From Flavobacterium sp. HJ-32-4 (GTDB lineage Bacteria; Bacteroidota; Bacteroidia; Flavobacteriales; Flavobacteriaceae), in contig NZ_CP092832.1 of the NCBI RefSeq assembly GCF_022532105.1, positions 2,323,001 through 2,387,000 on the forward strand: DNA of 64,000 bases. The letters run 5' to 3'. Of the stretch, positions 26,550 to 35,697 are shown in pieces; the first letter of the stretch is position 1; each line of letters opens with the position of its first letter. A program made the translations under genes and the position numbers. The notes beneath the pieces are model-generated. The model did not search any database, was not told where the DNA came from, and saw only the letters and a program-made list of their open reading frames with translations.

Positions 26550-27627
26550 ATTCGGGTAGGTGTTTTTGACATTGGTGGTAGTACTTGGAAAAAGACGAGA
26601 AGAAGCCGTCGACGTGTGGAATTACCCAGTCGCGGTCTTCAAACGTCACCTTCCAATGGGCAAATAAAGGGTGTTCTTTCGCCGTAAATTCGGCCGACGG
26701 ATGGTGTTGGAGCAGGTCATCGACTTCACCGCAGTATAGCTTCAAACCACGGACTTGCTTCATCAGGTCGAAAACGAAACGCAGTACGACTTCACCCACG
26801 GGAAAACGCCGGAAGTGGCTTGGCTCCAAAACCAGTACACGGTCAACGTCTTCCTCAGCATGCCATAACGGATCGAGGTTGTAATGGGTGTATAACAGCA
26901 CTTTCGAACGGCTCAGGACGGGGAGTTCGGTTGCCGGAAGGTGGGTTTCCAATACAGGAACCGTCACATCTGTCAGCGTATCAGGAAGGCCGCGTCCGAG
27001 TTTTTCATAGGGGATATCGAGGAAGGTGCCCCGTTGTGACGTACGTGTATAGCGGTCAATATTCTCCTGGTTGGCCACATACGATTTTCCCGTCAGGGTT
27101 CCCGCCACCCATTGCCAGCTTCCAAAATTACTGGCGACATCGCCGTCGAGCAGGTGGTAGTAGAGCCACCGGGCCGGTGCTTCGAAATGACAGTGGGCGA
27201 TGGGGCAGCAGATAGCGGCGAGGTACATGCGGACGTGGTTGTGCATCCGTCCGGTTTGGTACAGCGTTTCGATGGCGTCGTCTATGACATTAATACCGGT
27301 TTTTCCGTGCATGACCGCAAGTGGAATCCCGCGGCGGGTGGCGCCCCCGGGGCGGAGCGCTTCGAAGTACAACGACGGACGGTGTTGCTGCAGGCGCTGG
27401 AAATAGTCACGCCATAAAAGTTCTTGTATCAATTTGCTGCAACTCACATAGTCGTGTTTGGCCAACAGCCGTTGTGCGACGAGTCGGGTCGAGATGACAC
27501 CACGCGAAATGTAGGGGGATAATCCAGTGACGGCACCGTCGGTGAAGTTCCGCGTTTCGGTGTAACGAACCGGATCGATGGCGTCGATATGATCAAGGAG
27601 TTGCCTGAAGGTTTTTGTCGTTTCCAT
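26536..27627 (-). CDS. Cryptochrome/photolyase-like protein with permuted domains
   Basis: 363 residues from the ATG at 27627. Residues about 5-215 match the photolyase FAD-binding domain: GLSPYISRGVISTRLV, LIQELLWRDYF, HGKTGINVIDDAIETL, RMHNHVRMYLAA and LLDGDVASNFGSWQWVAGT. Instead of the usual preceding alpha/beta domain, a photolyase-N-like alpha/beta segment follows at about 245-340 (DRVLVLEPSHFRRFPVGEVV, LYCGEVDDLLQHH). The order is therefore reversed from normal photolyases. It should bind FAD; DNA repair versus light sensing is open. The SDR-like gene overlaps its end. Confidence 0.8.
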   Translation of the reverse strand: METTKTFRQLLDHIDAIDPVRYTETRNFTDGAVTGLSPYISRGVISTRLVAQRLLAKHDYVSCSKLIQELLWRDYFQRLQQHRPSLYFEALRPGGATRRGIPLAVMHGKTGINVIDDAIETLYQTGRMHNHVRMYLAAICCPIAHCHFEAPARWLYYHLLDGDVASNFGSWQWVAGTLTGKSYVANQENIDRYTRTSQRGTFLDIPYEKLGRGLPDTLTDVTVPVLETHLPATELPVLSRSKVLLYTHYNLDPLWHAEEDVDRVLVLEPSHFRRFPVGEVVLRFVFDLMKQVRGLKLYCGEVDDLLQHHPSAEFTAKEHPLFAHWKVTFEDRDWVIPHVDGFFSSFSKYYHQCQKHLPEYDHV

Positions 27628-27748
27628 GCTACGGTTATGGAGCCGTAAAGATACGACAATTTTAATTTTGACTAACCAAAACACACAAAATGTTAGTCAA
27701 GATAGGTATCCCTCTCGAAACCAGCACGAAACGAGGCCTTTAGGGGTG

Positions 27749-28684
27749 TCAGGTAAACGGCTCTTCCCCTGCGTTGCGACTGATTTTCCGCACCATGACG
27801 TCGAGTTTTTCGGCTTCGCCCCGTACCATGGTGATGACGTCGGCATTGATGGGATCAACCGGGTCGTCGACATTAAAGAGGGCGGTAAGTCCCATGATAT
27901 TCGAAAGAGGCCCTCGCACTTCATGTGACTGTATCCAGGCGATTTCCTTCAGCTTTTGGTTCTGTCGCCTGATTTGTTCGATGTGGCGTTCCTGCTCGGT
28001 GACATCCACCAGATACACCGCCAGTCCATCAGGAGTGGGGTAGACGTTGACGGAAGTCCATAAGTCAAGGGGAGCGTAGTATTCTTTAAACTGCACCGTT
28101 ACGCGGTGTTGGAGCGCATGGTTGTAGTGCCGATGGAACGAGCTGTTACGGGCTTCTGGGAACAACTCCCATATATTGTATCCCATCACCGCGGCGCGTT
28201 CGCGGCGTAAGATGCGCTCGGCGGCCTGGTTGATATAGGTGATGTTCCAATTGCGGTCAAGGGTCATGAAACCGTCGGTAATACTTTCGAGTATACTTCG
28301 GATTTCTTCGTCTTTTCGTGCGATTTCGCGTTCGGCTTCCATTTTTTCGTCCACGTTGATGGCGCAGACCGATCGGGCTTCGCGTCCTTCAAAAATGGTA
28401 GAAGTGGTATAGACATGGGCGTGAAACAGGCTGCCGTCTTTTCGGAGGTGGCGCCAGATTCCAAAGTCAAAATAGGAGGGGGTATCGGGTTCGCTCGCCA
28501 CAAGGAAGGCGTCACGATCCTCCTCCGGTCGTATCTGATCGACACGGAGCGATAGAAATTCCGACCGCGTATAGCCATATTGCCGAAGCGCCATTTCGTT
28601 TACCGCCAGGAAGGCGTACGTGAGGCGATCGTATATGAAGAGCGGTGCGGGACTTTCTTCAAAGAGCCGCCTGTAGCAGGTCAT
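27749..28684 (-). CDS. PAS-PAS-HisKA protein without an ATPase domain
   Basis: 311 residues from the ATG at 28684; an in-frame ATG 20 codons upstream adds unlikely sequence. Two PAS domains are visible (about 5-115, FEESPAPLFIYDRLTYAFLA; about 130-240, SITDGFMTLDRNWNITYINQ). A dimerisation/H-box helix follows (IAWIQSHEVRGPLSNIMGLT, His near residue 254), and the protein ends about 55 residues later. No N, G1 or G2 box of a HATPase_c domain exists. It may receive phosphate from another kinase or act by dimerisation alone. Cytoplasmic. Confidence 0.85.
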   Translation of the reverse strand: MTCYRRLFEESPAPLFIYDRLTYAFLAVNEMALRQYGYTRSEFLSLRVDQIRPEEDRDAFLVASEPDTPSYFDFGIWRHLRKDGSLFHAHVYTTSTIFEGREARSVCAINVDEKMEAEREIARKDEEIRSILESITDGFMTLDRNWNITYINQAAERILRRERAAVMGYNIWELFPEARNSSFHRHYNHALQHRVTVQFKEYYAPLDLWTSVNVYPTPDGLAVYLVDVTEQERHIEQIRRQNQKLKEIAWIQSHEVRGPLSNIMGLTALFNVDDPVDPINADVITMVRGEAEKLDVMVRKISRNAGEEPFT

Positions 28685-28964
28685 GTAATGTGATTTGGTG
28701 CGTAAATATAGAAAAAATCGCGTTACGTGATTGATTTGCGCCATTTAGAATGGTGTATTCACGAAATGTTTGGTATAAATGGCAGTAAATTCATGAAATA
28801 GAGATATATAGTAGTTTATTGCCTGTATTGAAATCGCAATTTGTTTAGTTCGTCTTTCTGTTTTCCGTTCGCTGCATCTCCGGACGGCAAAGGTGAGTTT
28901 TTTGTGGTGCTACTTTTATATCACAGCTGATTCGAGTACCTTTAAAGCATACAAAATCCGTCGT

Positions 28965-29666
28965 ATGCTAACCGTTGATAATTATCTCGACAATCACTAT
29001 ATACATAGGAGTAATTGGCTGCGTGCTGCGGTGCTGGGCGCGAACGATGGCATCCTGTCGATTTCCAGTATGGCGGTCGGCGTGGCGGCGGCAACCGACA
29101 CCCGCGAACCGATTGTGCTGGCGACCCTGGCCGGTTTGGTGGCCGGAGCGTTGTCGATGGCGGCAGGGGAATATGTATCCGTCAGTTCGCAAACCGACAC
29201 CGAGCGCGCGGATATTGCGCGGGAAGAACGGGAAATCGCGGAGATGCCCGAAGAGGAGCTTCGGATTCTGGCCGCGATCTACGAACAGCGCGGTTTGAAA
29301 AAGGAAACCGCCCTGCAGGTCGCCACCGAGTTGATGGAGGTCGATCCGCTGGGTGCCCACATTCGCGATGAACTGGGTATCAACGAAATCTCAAAAGCCA
29401 ATCCGTTGCAGGCCGCGCTAGCATCCGGTGCCTCCTTTTCGGTTGGCGGGATCTTACCGATGCTGGTGACGCTTTTTGCACCCGTGTCGGGGATGGAGTA
29501 TTATTTGTATGCCTGTTCGATTCTCTTCCTTACGCTCTTGGGTATTATGTCGGCCCGAACCGGCGGCTCCCACATGGGGAAAGCGATTGCCCGGATTACC
29601 ATTTGGGGCACGCTCGCCATGGGATTGACGGCCTGGGTCGGGCATCTGTTCGGTGTAAACGTATAA
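28965..29666 (+). CDS. VIT1/CCC1-family iron/manganese transporter
   Basis: 233 residues from the ATG at 28965. The family fingerprint is complete: LRAAVLGANDGILSISSMAVGV at about 22-43, AGEYVSVSSQTDTERADIARE after the second helix, an acidic cytoplasmic metal-binding stretch (EEREIAEMPEEELRILAAIY), and three C-terminal helices. The family moves Fe2+ or Mn2+ out of the cytoplasm. An AraC-type regulator begins 5 bp after its stop, and a metallothionein-like peptide gene lies further downstream, which marks this as a metal-detoxification locus. Confidence 0.92.
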   Translation: MLTVDNYLDNHYIHRSNWLRAAVLGANDGILSISSMAVGVAAATDTREPIVLATLAGLVAGALSMAAGEYVSVSSQTDTERADIAREEREIAEMPEEELRILAAIYEQRGLKKETALQVATELMEVDPLGAHIRDELGINEISKANPLQAALASGASFSVGGILPMLVTLFAPVSGMEYYLYACSILFLTLLGIMSARTGGSHMGKAIARITIWGTLAMGLTAWVGHLFGVNV

Positions 29667-29671
29667 TCCTT

Positions 29672-30235
29672 ATGCCGATTACCTTACGCATCAAAAATAT
29701 GGTATGTCCGCGCTGCGTGCAGTCCGTTTCCGACATCTTCCAGAAACGGGGTATTACGGCCTCGGTGGTGCTCGGCGAGGTTACCGTCGCAGAAGAACCG
29801 GATGCCGCCACACTCGAAGGCATCCGGGAAGAACTCGCGCACGCCGGTTTTGAATGGGTAGCCTCGCGGGTCGAAGCGCTCATCGTGGATATCAAGCGGG
29901 CGGTAGGCGCGTACCTCGAAACCGCCGGCGACGGACCCCGTACGAAGCTATCCGCGTTTATCAAAGAACATATTGCGTATGATTATAGTTACGTCAGTGA
30001 CCTGTTTTCAGGTGTGGAAGGCAAATCGATCGAACAGTATTTCATTGAACTCCGCATTGAAAAAGTGAAGGAACTGATTGTCTACGACCAATTGTCCCTA
30101 TCAGAAATCGCGGATCGCACGGGTTTCAGTAGCGTACACCACCTGTCGGCGCAGTTTCGAAAGGTATCGGGATTGACGCCTTCGCACTTCCGGAAACTGG
30201 GTGCGGCGCGACGTCGTCCGATCGACGGACTCTAA
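29672..30235 (+). CDS. AraC-family regulator with an HMA-like metal-sensing N-terminus
   Basis: 187 residues from the ATG at 29672. Residues 1-70 resemble a heavy-metal-associated fold (ITLRIKNMVCPRCVQSVSDI, with a CxxC motif at about 11-14, and later GEVTVAEEPDAATLEGIREE). Residues about 95-180 are the AraC double helix-turn-helix (LSLSEIADRTGFSSVHHLSA, then FRKVSGLTPSHFRKL). Metal binding through CxxC is inferred. Five bp after the transporter gene and 93 bp before the metallothionein-like gene, it is the likely controller of both. Confidence 0.85.
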   Translation: MPITLRIKNMVCPRCVQSVSDIFQKRGITASVVLGEVTVAEEPDAATLEGIREELAHAGFEWVASRVEALIVDIKRAVGAYLETAGDGPRTKLSAFIKEHIAYDYSYVSDLFSGVEGKSIEQYFIELRIEKVKELIVYDQLSLSEIADRTGFSSVHHLSAQFRKVSGLTPSHFRKLGAARRRPIDGL

Positions 30236-30294
30236 TCCAAAAATTATGTACATCTTCCCCTTTTGATGATACAAGTCCCGGGCGGGCGTGGGTC

Positions 30295-30302
30295 TACCTT
30301 TG
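30295..30302 (+). promoter_or_regulatory. TAnnTTTG-type -7 box for the metallothionein-like gene
   Basis: TACCTTTG 26 bp before the start codon, matching the Bacteroidota -7 consensus. No convincing -33 TTG at the usual spacing is visible, so this promoter may need an activator such as the AraC protein upstream. Confidence 0.5.
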
Positions 30303-30328
30303 TCCCATAACAAATAAATAGTTTTAGT

Positions 30329-30421
30329 ATGAAAACCACATCATCCACTTCCTGCTCCAATCCAAACTGTACCTGTGAGAACTGCAACTGCGGCAATCAG
30401 TGTATGTGCGGAAAGGTGTAA
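30329..30421 (+). CDS. 30-residue metallothionein-like Cys-rich peptide
   Basis: An ATG at 30329 opens a 31-codon frame with seven Cys in 19 residues, beginning MKTTSSTSCSN and continuing with Cys pairs of CxC and CxxC type (NCTCENCNCGNQCMCGKV). This spacing is typical of metal-thiolate clusters. The gene has its own -7 box and is closed by a strong terminator 23 bp later, so it is a defined transcription unit. Its place behind a VIT1 transporter and an AraC regulator with a CxxC domain supports metal buffering. It is shorter than the known SmtA-type bacterial metallothioneins (about 55 residues). Confidence 0.75.
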   Translation: MKTTSSTSCSNPNCTCENCNCGNQCMCGKV

Positions 30422-30443
30422 GCCTAGCGGCAGCAAACGAAAG

Positions 30444-30468
30444 AGGAGGCACGACGCCTCCTTTTTTT
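30444..30468 (+). terminator. Intrinsic terminator after the Cys-rich peptide gene
   Basis: Stem AGGAGGC/GCCTCCT around ACGAC, followed by seven T. Confidence 0.9.
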
Positions 30469-30483
30469 GTGGGATGTCGGAAC

Positions 30484-31032
30484 CTAACCCCGCGCGTCCT
30501 TCCATTCTGACGCCAGCAACGAAAAGAGTTGGGAGTCTTCGTGCCGGTCGCCTACGAGGTAATGCTCCCGCAAAAGACCTTCGTAGCGAAAGCCGAATTT
30601 CGCCAACAGACGGTTAGACGCGTCGTTATAGGTAGCGGTCAGGGCCTCCACACGGTGCAATTGCAGATCGGAAAATCCAAACGCCAGGACGGCTTCCAAC
30701 GCTTCCCCCATGAGGCCCTGTTTGCGGTGCGCCTCTGACGTCATCACGTAACCGATTTCGGCGCGGCCGTGGTCGATGTACCAGGTATGGTAGCCACACC
30801 AGCCGATTACTTCCTCTGTGGTGCGGTCGATCAGGTGGAATAACAGCAGTTTCTTGTTGAAACTCTCGAACCCACCTTCGGCTTTCCGTCGGTCTTTTTC
30901 GTAGGTAAGCGGGTCCACACCCAGAAACGAAAGGGCATCCGGTGTCGGCCATTCCAACAGGATTTCCCTCCATTTGGTTCCTGTTAACGGGCGTAGTCGA
31001 AGGCGGGACGTTTCAATTATACGGTAGTCCAT
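30484..31032 (-). CDS. GNAT-family N-acetyltransferase (RimJ/RimL-like)
   Basis: 182 residues from the ATG at 31032 (MDYRIIETSRLRLRPL). The acetyl-CoA site is EIGYVMTSEAHRKQGLMGEA, with the R/Q-x-x-G-x-A turn, and further blocks are LHRVEALTATYNDASNRLLA and KFGFRYEGLLREHY. These are typical of the RimJ/RimL group that acetylates ribosomal or other N-termini or small amines. The substrate cannot be read from sequence. Single gene, divergent from the HD hydrolase. Confidence 0.88.
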   Translation of the reverse strand: MDYRIIETSRLRLRPLTGTKWREILLEWPTPDALSFLGVDPLTYEKDRRKAEGGFESFNKKLLLFHLIDRTTEEVIGWCGYHTWYIDHGRAEIGYVMTSEAHRKQGLMGEALEAVLAFGFSDLQLHRVEALTATYNDASNRLLAKFGFRYEGLLREHYLVGDRHEDSQLFSLLASEWKDARG

Positions 31033-31118
31033 AACCCAAAGATAGGAAAACGAAGCCCTTTTGTTGCGATACAACATTCGGCAAGAACGGTTATCTTTAC
31101 CTAAAACTTTGACGACCC

Positions 31119-32351
31119 GTGCCCATCAATAAGCTGAAGATTCTCAACGATCCGATTTACGGCTTCATCACCATTCCCGACACCTTAGTATTCGACCTGA
31201 TCCAGCATCCGTATTTCCAACGGCTGCGGCGTATTTCCCAGATGGGATTGTCGTATCTGGTCTACCCGGGTGCGCATCATACCCGGTTCCACCATGCCTT
31301 AGGTTGCATGCACATCATGCAGCGTGCGGTGGAATCGCTGCGGTTCAAGGGAACGGAGATTTCGAAGGAAGAAGAACGCGCCCTGTTGATTGCCATCCTG
31401 TTGCACGACATCGGACACGGACCGTTTTCGCATGCCATGGAGCATTCGATTGCCGAGGATGTCAGCCACGAACGGGTGTCAATGCTGTTTATGGAACGAC
31501 TTAATACCGAGTTTGACGGCCAACTGAGCCTTGCCATTCGCATCTTCAAGGGCGAGTACCCGCGCAAATTCATGCTGCAGTTGATCTCAAGCCAGTTGGA
31601 TATGGACCGGATGGATTACCTCCGCCGCGACAGCTTTTACACCGGCGTGGCCGAAGGCAATATCAATTCCGATCGCCTGATCCAAATGATGGCCGTTGAG
31701 GACGACACCCTGGTGGTGGAGGAAAAAGGGATTTATTCGGTAGAGAAATTCCTGGTGGCCCGTCGTCTGATGTACTGGCAGGCCTACCTGCACAAGACCA
31801 GTCTCGGTGCCGAACTGTTACTCGCAAAAGTGCTGAAACGCGCCAAAGACCTGGTACGGATGGGCGTCGACGTGCCCGCCAACAAGCCGCTGGCGTTCTT
31901 TCTTGAGAACCGTGTCGGGGTGGATGATTTCGATGACGCGACGCTGCAGTTGTTTTCGCAACTCGATGACTACGACATCATCTGTGCCCTGAAAAACTGG
32001 CAATCGCACGACGATTTCGTATTGCGTACGATCAGCCTCATGATCCTCAACCGCGATTTGCCGCGTACAGAAATTAGTGACGTCAAGTTCAGCAAAGACG
32101 TACTCGACCGTTTGGTGAAGGAATATGCGGTTAAAATGAGGGTTACGGAGGAGGAAGCGCGCTATTTTGCCTTTAAGGGAAAAATCCGCAATCAGGCCTA
32201 TAGCAAGGAAGCCGAACCCATCCGGATACTCAAAAAGAACCGGACGGTGGAGGATGTCATCATGGCGTCTGACCAACTCAACCTGAAGGCGCTGACACGT
32301 CCGGTGACGAAGTACTATATCTGCTTCCCGAAAGTGCTGGTCGAAAAGTAG
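31119..32351 (+). CDS. HD-domain phosphohydrolase (dGTPase-like)
   Basis: 410 residues with a GTG start at 31119; the first residues (PINKLKILNDPIYGFITIPD) are the conserved start of this family. The HD metal site is complete: HTRFHHALGCMHIM, then LLHDIGHGPFSHAMEH, then SSQLDMDRMDYLRRD. Relatives are SamHD1/dGTP triphosphohydrolase-like enzymes that cut dNTPs. It immediately precedes the lipid A cluster, 95 bp before lpxD, an arrangement I recall from other flavobacteria. Confidence 0.9.
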   Translation: MPINKLKILNDPIYGFITIPDTLVFDLIQHPYFQRLRRISQMGLSYLVYPGAHHTRFHHALGCMHIMQRAVESLRFKGTEISKEEERALLIAILLHDIGHGPFSHAMEHSIAEDVSHERVSMLFMERLNTEFDGQLSLAIRIFKGEYPRKFMLQLISSQLDMDRMDYLRRDSFYTGVAEGNINSDRLIQMMAVEDDTLVVEEKGIYSVEKFLVARRLMYWQAYLHKTSLGAELLLAKVLKRAKDLVRMGVDVPANKPLAFFLENRVGVDDFDDATLQLFSQLDDYDIICALKNWQSHDDFVLRTISLMILNRDLPRTEISDVKFSKDVLDRLVKEYAVKMRVTEEEARYFAFKGKIRNQAYSKEAEPIRILKKNRTVEDVIMASDQLNLKALTRPVTKYYICFPKVLVEK

Positions 32352-32446
32352 GCGCAGGTTCGCCAATTTTTATATTTTTGTCAGGTTAAAACGGAGGCAC
32401 CCGAAACGGGCGTTTTCGCGCTAACGGACCAAAACAGCAAGCACGG

Positions 32447-33478
32447 ATGAAATTCACGGCAGAACAAATTGCGGGCATCCTCGAAGGGGAAGTGGTAGGA
32501 AACCCGAAGGCCGAGGTCTACAAACTCGCCAAGATCGAGGAAGGTACCGAGGGCTCACTTACCTTCCTGGCCAACCCGAAATACGTGAATTACATTTACA
32601 CGACCGGCGCCAGCATCACCATCGTCAACACGAGTTTTGTGCCTGAATCGGCGCTTACCACTACACTTATTAAGGTGGAAGATGCGCGGGGCGCTTTCAG
32701 CCGTTTGCTGGAGTTCTACGACAGTGTCAAGCACAATAAGACGGGCATCGAGCAACCGGCCGTCGTGTCGGAAAGCGCGACCTTCGGCGACCACTTTTAC
32801 CTGGGCAGTTTCAGCTATGTCGGGCACAACGTGCGAATTGGTCATAACGTCAAGATTTATCCCAACAGTTTTATAGGCGACAATGTGACGATTGGCGACA
32901 ACGTCATCATTTTTGCCGGTGCCAAGATTTACTCTGATACCGTTATCGGCAGCCATTGTGGCATCCATTCGGGAGCTATCATCGGGGCAGACGGTTTCGG
33001 CTGGGCGCCTACCGAAGACGGTTCCTATAAAAAGGTACCCCAGATCGGCAATGTCATCATTGAAGACCATGTCGATATCGGCGCCGGCACCACCATTGAC
33101 CGCGCCACTATGGGCTCGACCATTATCCGCAAGGGCGTGAAGCTCGACAACCAAATCCAGATTGCGCACAATGTCGAAATAGGGGAGAACACCGTCATTG
33201 CCGCGCAGACAGGAGTTGCGGGTTCCACCAAAATCGGCCGTAATTGTATGATTGGCGGCCAGGTGGGCATCGCCGGACACTTGGTGATTGGCAACAACGT
33301 ACGTATCCAGGCGCAATCCGGTATCGGCCGCAATGTGAAAGACGATGAAACGCTGCAGGGCAGTCCGGCCTTGGGTTATACCGATTTCAACAAGTCCTAC
33401 GTACATTTCAAAAACCTCCCCAAATTCATGGCCGACTTCGAAGAGTGGAAGAAAGGCGGCACAACATCCGAAGAATAA
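32447..33478 (+). CDS. lpxD: UDP-3-O-acylglucosamine N-acyltransferase
   Basis: 343 residues. An N-terminal substrate domain (1-100, [20 protein letters not shown]) is followed by a left-handed beta helix of hexapeptide repeats. The catalytic His lies in [20 protein letters not shown], and GADGFGW is the nucleotide-binding loop. It adds the N-linked 3-hydroxyacyl chain in lipid A synthesis. First gene of lpxD-lpxC/fabZ-lpxA, with 14 bp to the next start. Confidence 0.96.
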   Translation: MKFTAEQIAGILEGEVVGNPKAEVYKLAKIEEGTEGSLTFLANPKYVNYIYTTGASITIVNTSFVPESALTTTLIKVEDARGAFSRLLEFYDSVKHNKTGIEQPAVVSESATFGDHFYLGSFSYVGHNVRIGHNVKIYPNSFIGDNVTIGDNVIIFAGAKIYSDTVIGSHCGIHSGAIIGADGFGWAPTEDGSYKKVPQIGNVIIEDHVDIGAGTTIDRATMGSTIIRKGVKLDNQIQIAHNVEIGENTVIAAQTGVAGSTKIGRNCMIGGQVGIAGHLVIGNNVRIQAQSGIGRNVKDDETLQGSPALGYTDFNKSYVHFKNLPKFMADFEEWKKGGTTSEE

Positions 33479-33492
33479 ACCTAAGCATATCC

Positions 33493-34881
33493 ATGGTTAG
33501 ACAAACAACCATTAAAAGTGAAATTTCCCTTACCGGCGTCGGACTGCACACCGGAAAGGATGTTACCATGACGTTTAAACCCGCACCTGTCAACAACGGT
33601 TACACCTTCGTTCGTGTTGACCTGGAGGGAAAACCCGTAATCGAAGCGGACGCGAACTATGTCGTCAATACCCAACGCGGCACCAACCTTGAGAAATTGG
33701 GCGTCAAGATCCAGACGTCTGAACACGTGTTGGCGGCTTTCGTGGGTTGCGACATCGACAATGTCATCATCGAACTCGATGCGTCGGAGCCTCCGATTAT
33801 GGACGGCTCGTCCCGTTTCTTTGTAGAGGCCATCGAGAAAGTAGGCATTGAAGAACAGGACGCCGAACGTAAATACTATACCGTCAAGGAAGTCATTTCG
33901 TATAAAGACGAAGCCACCGGAAGTGAGATCATCGTGCTTCCGGCCGACGAGTACCAAGTCACCGCGATGGTGGATTTTGGCACCAAAGTACTCGGTACCC
34001 AGAATGCGACGATGAACAGCATCACCGAGTTCAAATCGGAAATCTCCGAGGCGCGTACCTTCAGCTTCCTGCACGAACTCGAGTCGCTGTTGGAGCATGG
34101 TCTCATCAAAGGCGGCGACCTGAACAACGCCATCGTGTATGTCGATAAGGAAATTTCCCCATCGACGATGGAGAACCTGAAAGTGGCCTTTGGCAAGGAT
34201 AAAATCTCGGTCACGCCGAATGGCATCCTCGATAACCTGACCCTGCACTATCCGAACGAGGCGGCGCGTCACAAGCTACTGGATGTAGTGGGTGACCTCG
34301 CGCTCATCGGAACCAAAATAAAAGGACGTGTGATCGCCAATAAACCGGGTCACTTCGTCAACACCCAATTCGCGAAGAAACTCAACAAGATCATCAAACT
34401 CGAGCAGCGCAATGCCGTTCCGGTTTGCGATATCAACCGCGAACCGCTGATGGACGTCAACAAGATCATGTCGATGTTGCCGCACCGTCCGCCGTTTTTG
34501 TTGGTGGATAAGATCTTTGAACTGTCGGACCAGCATGTGGTCGGACTCAAGAACGTCACGATGAACGAGCCGTTTTTCGTGGGGCACTTCCCGGATGCGC
34601 CGGTGATGCCGGGCGTTTTGATCGTGGAAGCGATGGCACAATGTGGCGGTATCCTGGTGTTGAGCACCGTTCCTGACCCAGAGAACTACCTGACCTTCTT
34701 TATGAAGATCGACAATGTGAAATTCAAGCAAAAGGTACTGCCTGGCGATACCCTGATCTTCAAGTGTGACCTGTTGGCGCCGATCCGTCGGGGCATCTGT
34801 CACATGCAGGCGAGCGCCTATGCCAATGGCAAGCTGGTGACCGAAGCCGAACTGATGGCGCAGATTGCCCGTAAAAATTAA
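33493..34881 (+). CDS. Fused LpxC deacetylase / FabZ dehydratase
   Basis: 462 residues from the ATG at 33493. Residues 1-300 are LpxC, with zinc ligands in TSEHVLAAFVGC and HKLLDVVGDLALIG and an active-site Glu in DASEPPIMDGSS. Residues about 315-462 are FabZ, with MLPHRPPFLLVDKI and GHFPDAPVMPGVLIVEAMAQ carrying the catalytic His and Glu. LpxC commits UDP-acyl-GlcNAc to lipid A; FabZ makes the unsaturated acyl-ACP of fatty acid elongation. The fusion is a known Bacteroidota trait that balances the two pathways. Confidence 0.96.
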   Translation: MVRQTTIKSEISLTGVGLHTGKDVTMTFKPAPVNNGYTFVRVDLEGKPVIEADANYVVNTQRGTNLEKLGVKIQTSEHVLAAFVGCDIDNVIIELDASEPPIMDGSSRFFVEAIEKVGIEEQDAERKYYTVKEVISYKDEATGSEIIVLPADEYQVTAMVDFGTKVLGTQNATMNSITEFKSEISEARTFSFLHELESLLEHGLIKGGDLNNAIVYVDKEISPSTMENLKVAFGKDKISVTPNGILDNLTLHYPNEAARHKLLDVVGDLALIGTKIKGRVIANKPGHFVNTQFAKKLNKIIKLEQRNAVPVCDINREPLMDVNKIMSMLPHRPPFLLVDKIFELSDQHVVGLKNVTMNEPFFVGHFPDAPVMPGVLIVEAMAQCGGILVLSTVPDPENYLTFFMKIDNVKFKQKVLPGDTLIFKCDLLAPIRRGICHMQASAYANGKLVTEAELMAQIARKN

Positions 34882-34899
34882 AGAAACCAAAACGAACGT

Positions 34900-35691
34900 A
34901 TGAATCAACCGTTAGCCTACGTACACCCGAGCGCGAAGATTGCCAAGAATGTGGTAATCGAGCCGTTTACGACCATCCATGCCAATGTTGTCATCGGCGA
35001 AGGCACCTGGATCGGATCGAATGTCACCATTATGGAGGGCGCCCGGATAGGCAAGAACTGTAACATATTTCCCGGTGCGGTCATTTCGGCCCCGCCGCAA
35101 GACCTGAAGTACCAGGGAGAAGATACCACCGCTGAAATCGGGGATGGCACCACCATCCGCGAATGCGTGACGATCAACCGCGGTACCTCCGACCGGATGA
35201 AAACCGTCATTGGCAAAAACTGCCTCATCATGGCCTACTGCCACATCGCACACGACTGTGTTGTGGGAAACAACAGTATCTTTTCGAACAATACCAACCT
35301 GGCCGGGCACGTCACCGTAGGCGATTATGTCGTATTGGCCGGACTCGTGGCCGTACATCAGTTTTCCACCATCGGCAACCACGCCTTCGTCACCGGGGGT
35401 TCGTTGGTGCGGAAAGATGTGCCGCCGTATGTAAAGGCCGCACGTGAGCCGCTTTCCTATGTCGGAATCAATTCGGTAGGCCTGCGCCGTCGTGGTTTCA
35501 CGGCGGAGAAGATCCGTGAGATCCAGGATATTTACCGTATCCTTTACCAAAAAAATTACAACAACTCTCAGGCGGTGGCCATCATCGAAGCGGAAATGGA
35601 GGCGACTCCGGAACGCGATGAAATCCTGATGGCGGTTCGCAACTCGCCGCGGGGTATTATGAAGGGCTATTTGGGAAGCTCGAAAGAGTAG
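34900..35691 (+). CDS. lpxA: UDP-N-acetylglucosamine O-acyltransferase
   Basis: 263 residues. A beta helix of hexapeptide repeats covers 1-190 (VHPSAKIAKNVVIEPF, then GTWIGSNVTIMEGARIGKNC). The catalytic His lies in YCHIAHDCVVGN, and the helical tail carries the conserved GINSVGLRRRGFTAEKIREI. It performs the first step of lipid A synthesis. Third gene of the lpx operon. Confidence 0.96.
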   Translation: MNQPLAYVHPSAKIAKNVVIEPFTTIHANVVIGEGTWIGSNVTIMEGARIGKNCNIFPGAVISAPPQDLKYQGEDTTAEIGDGTTIRECVTINRGTSDRMKTVIGKNCLIMAYCHIAHDCVVGNNSIFSNNTNLAGHVTVGDYVVLAGLVAVHQFSTIGNHAFVTGGSLVRKDVPPYVKAAREPLSYVGINSVGLRRRGFTAEKIREIQDIYRILYQKNYNNSQAVAIIEAEMEATPERDEILMAVRNSPRGIMKGYLGSSKE

Positions 35692-35697
35692 AGGAGG

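Noticed and set aside
32555..33406. 283-residue minus-strand frame antisense to lpxD
   Set aside because: A shadow of lpxD, whose motifs are complete.
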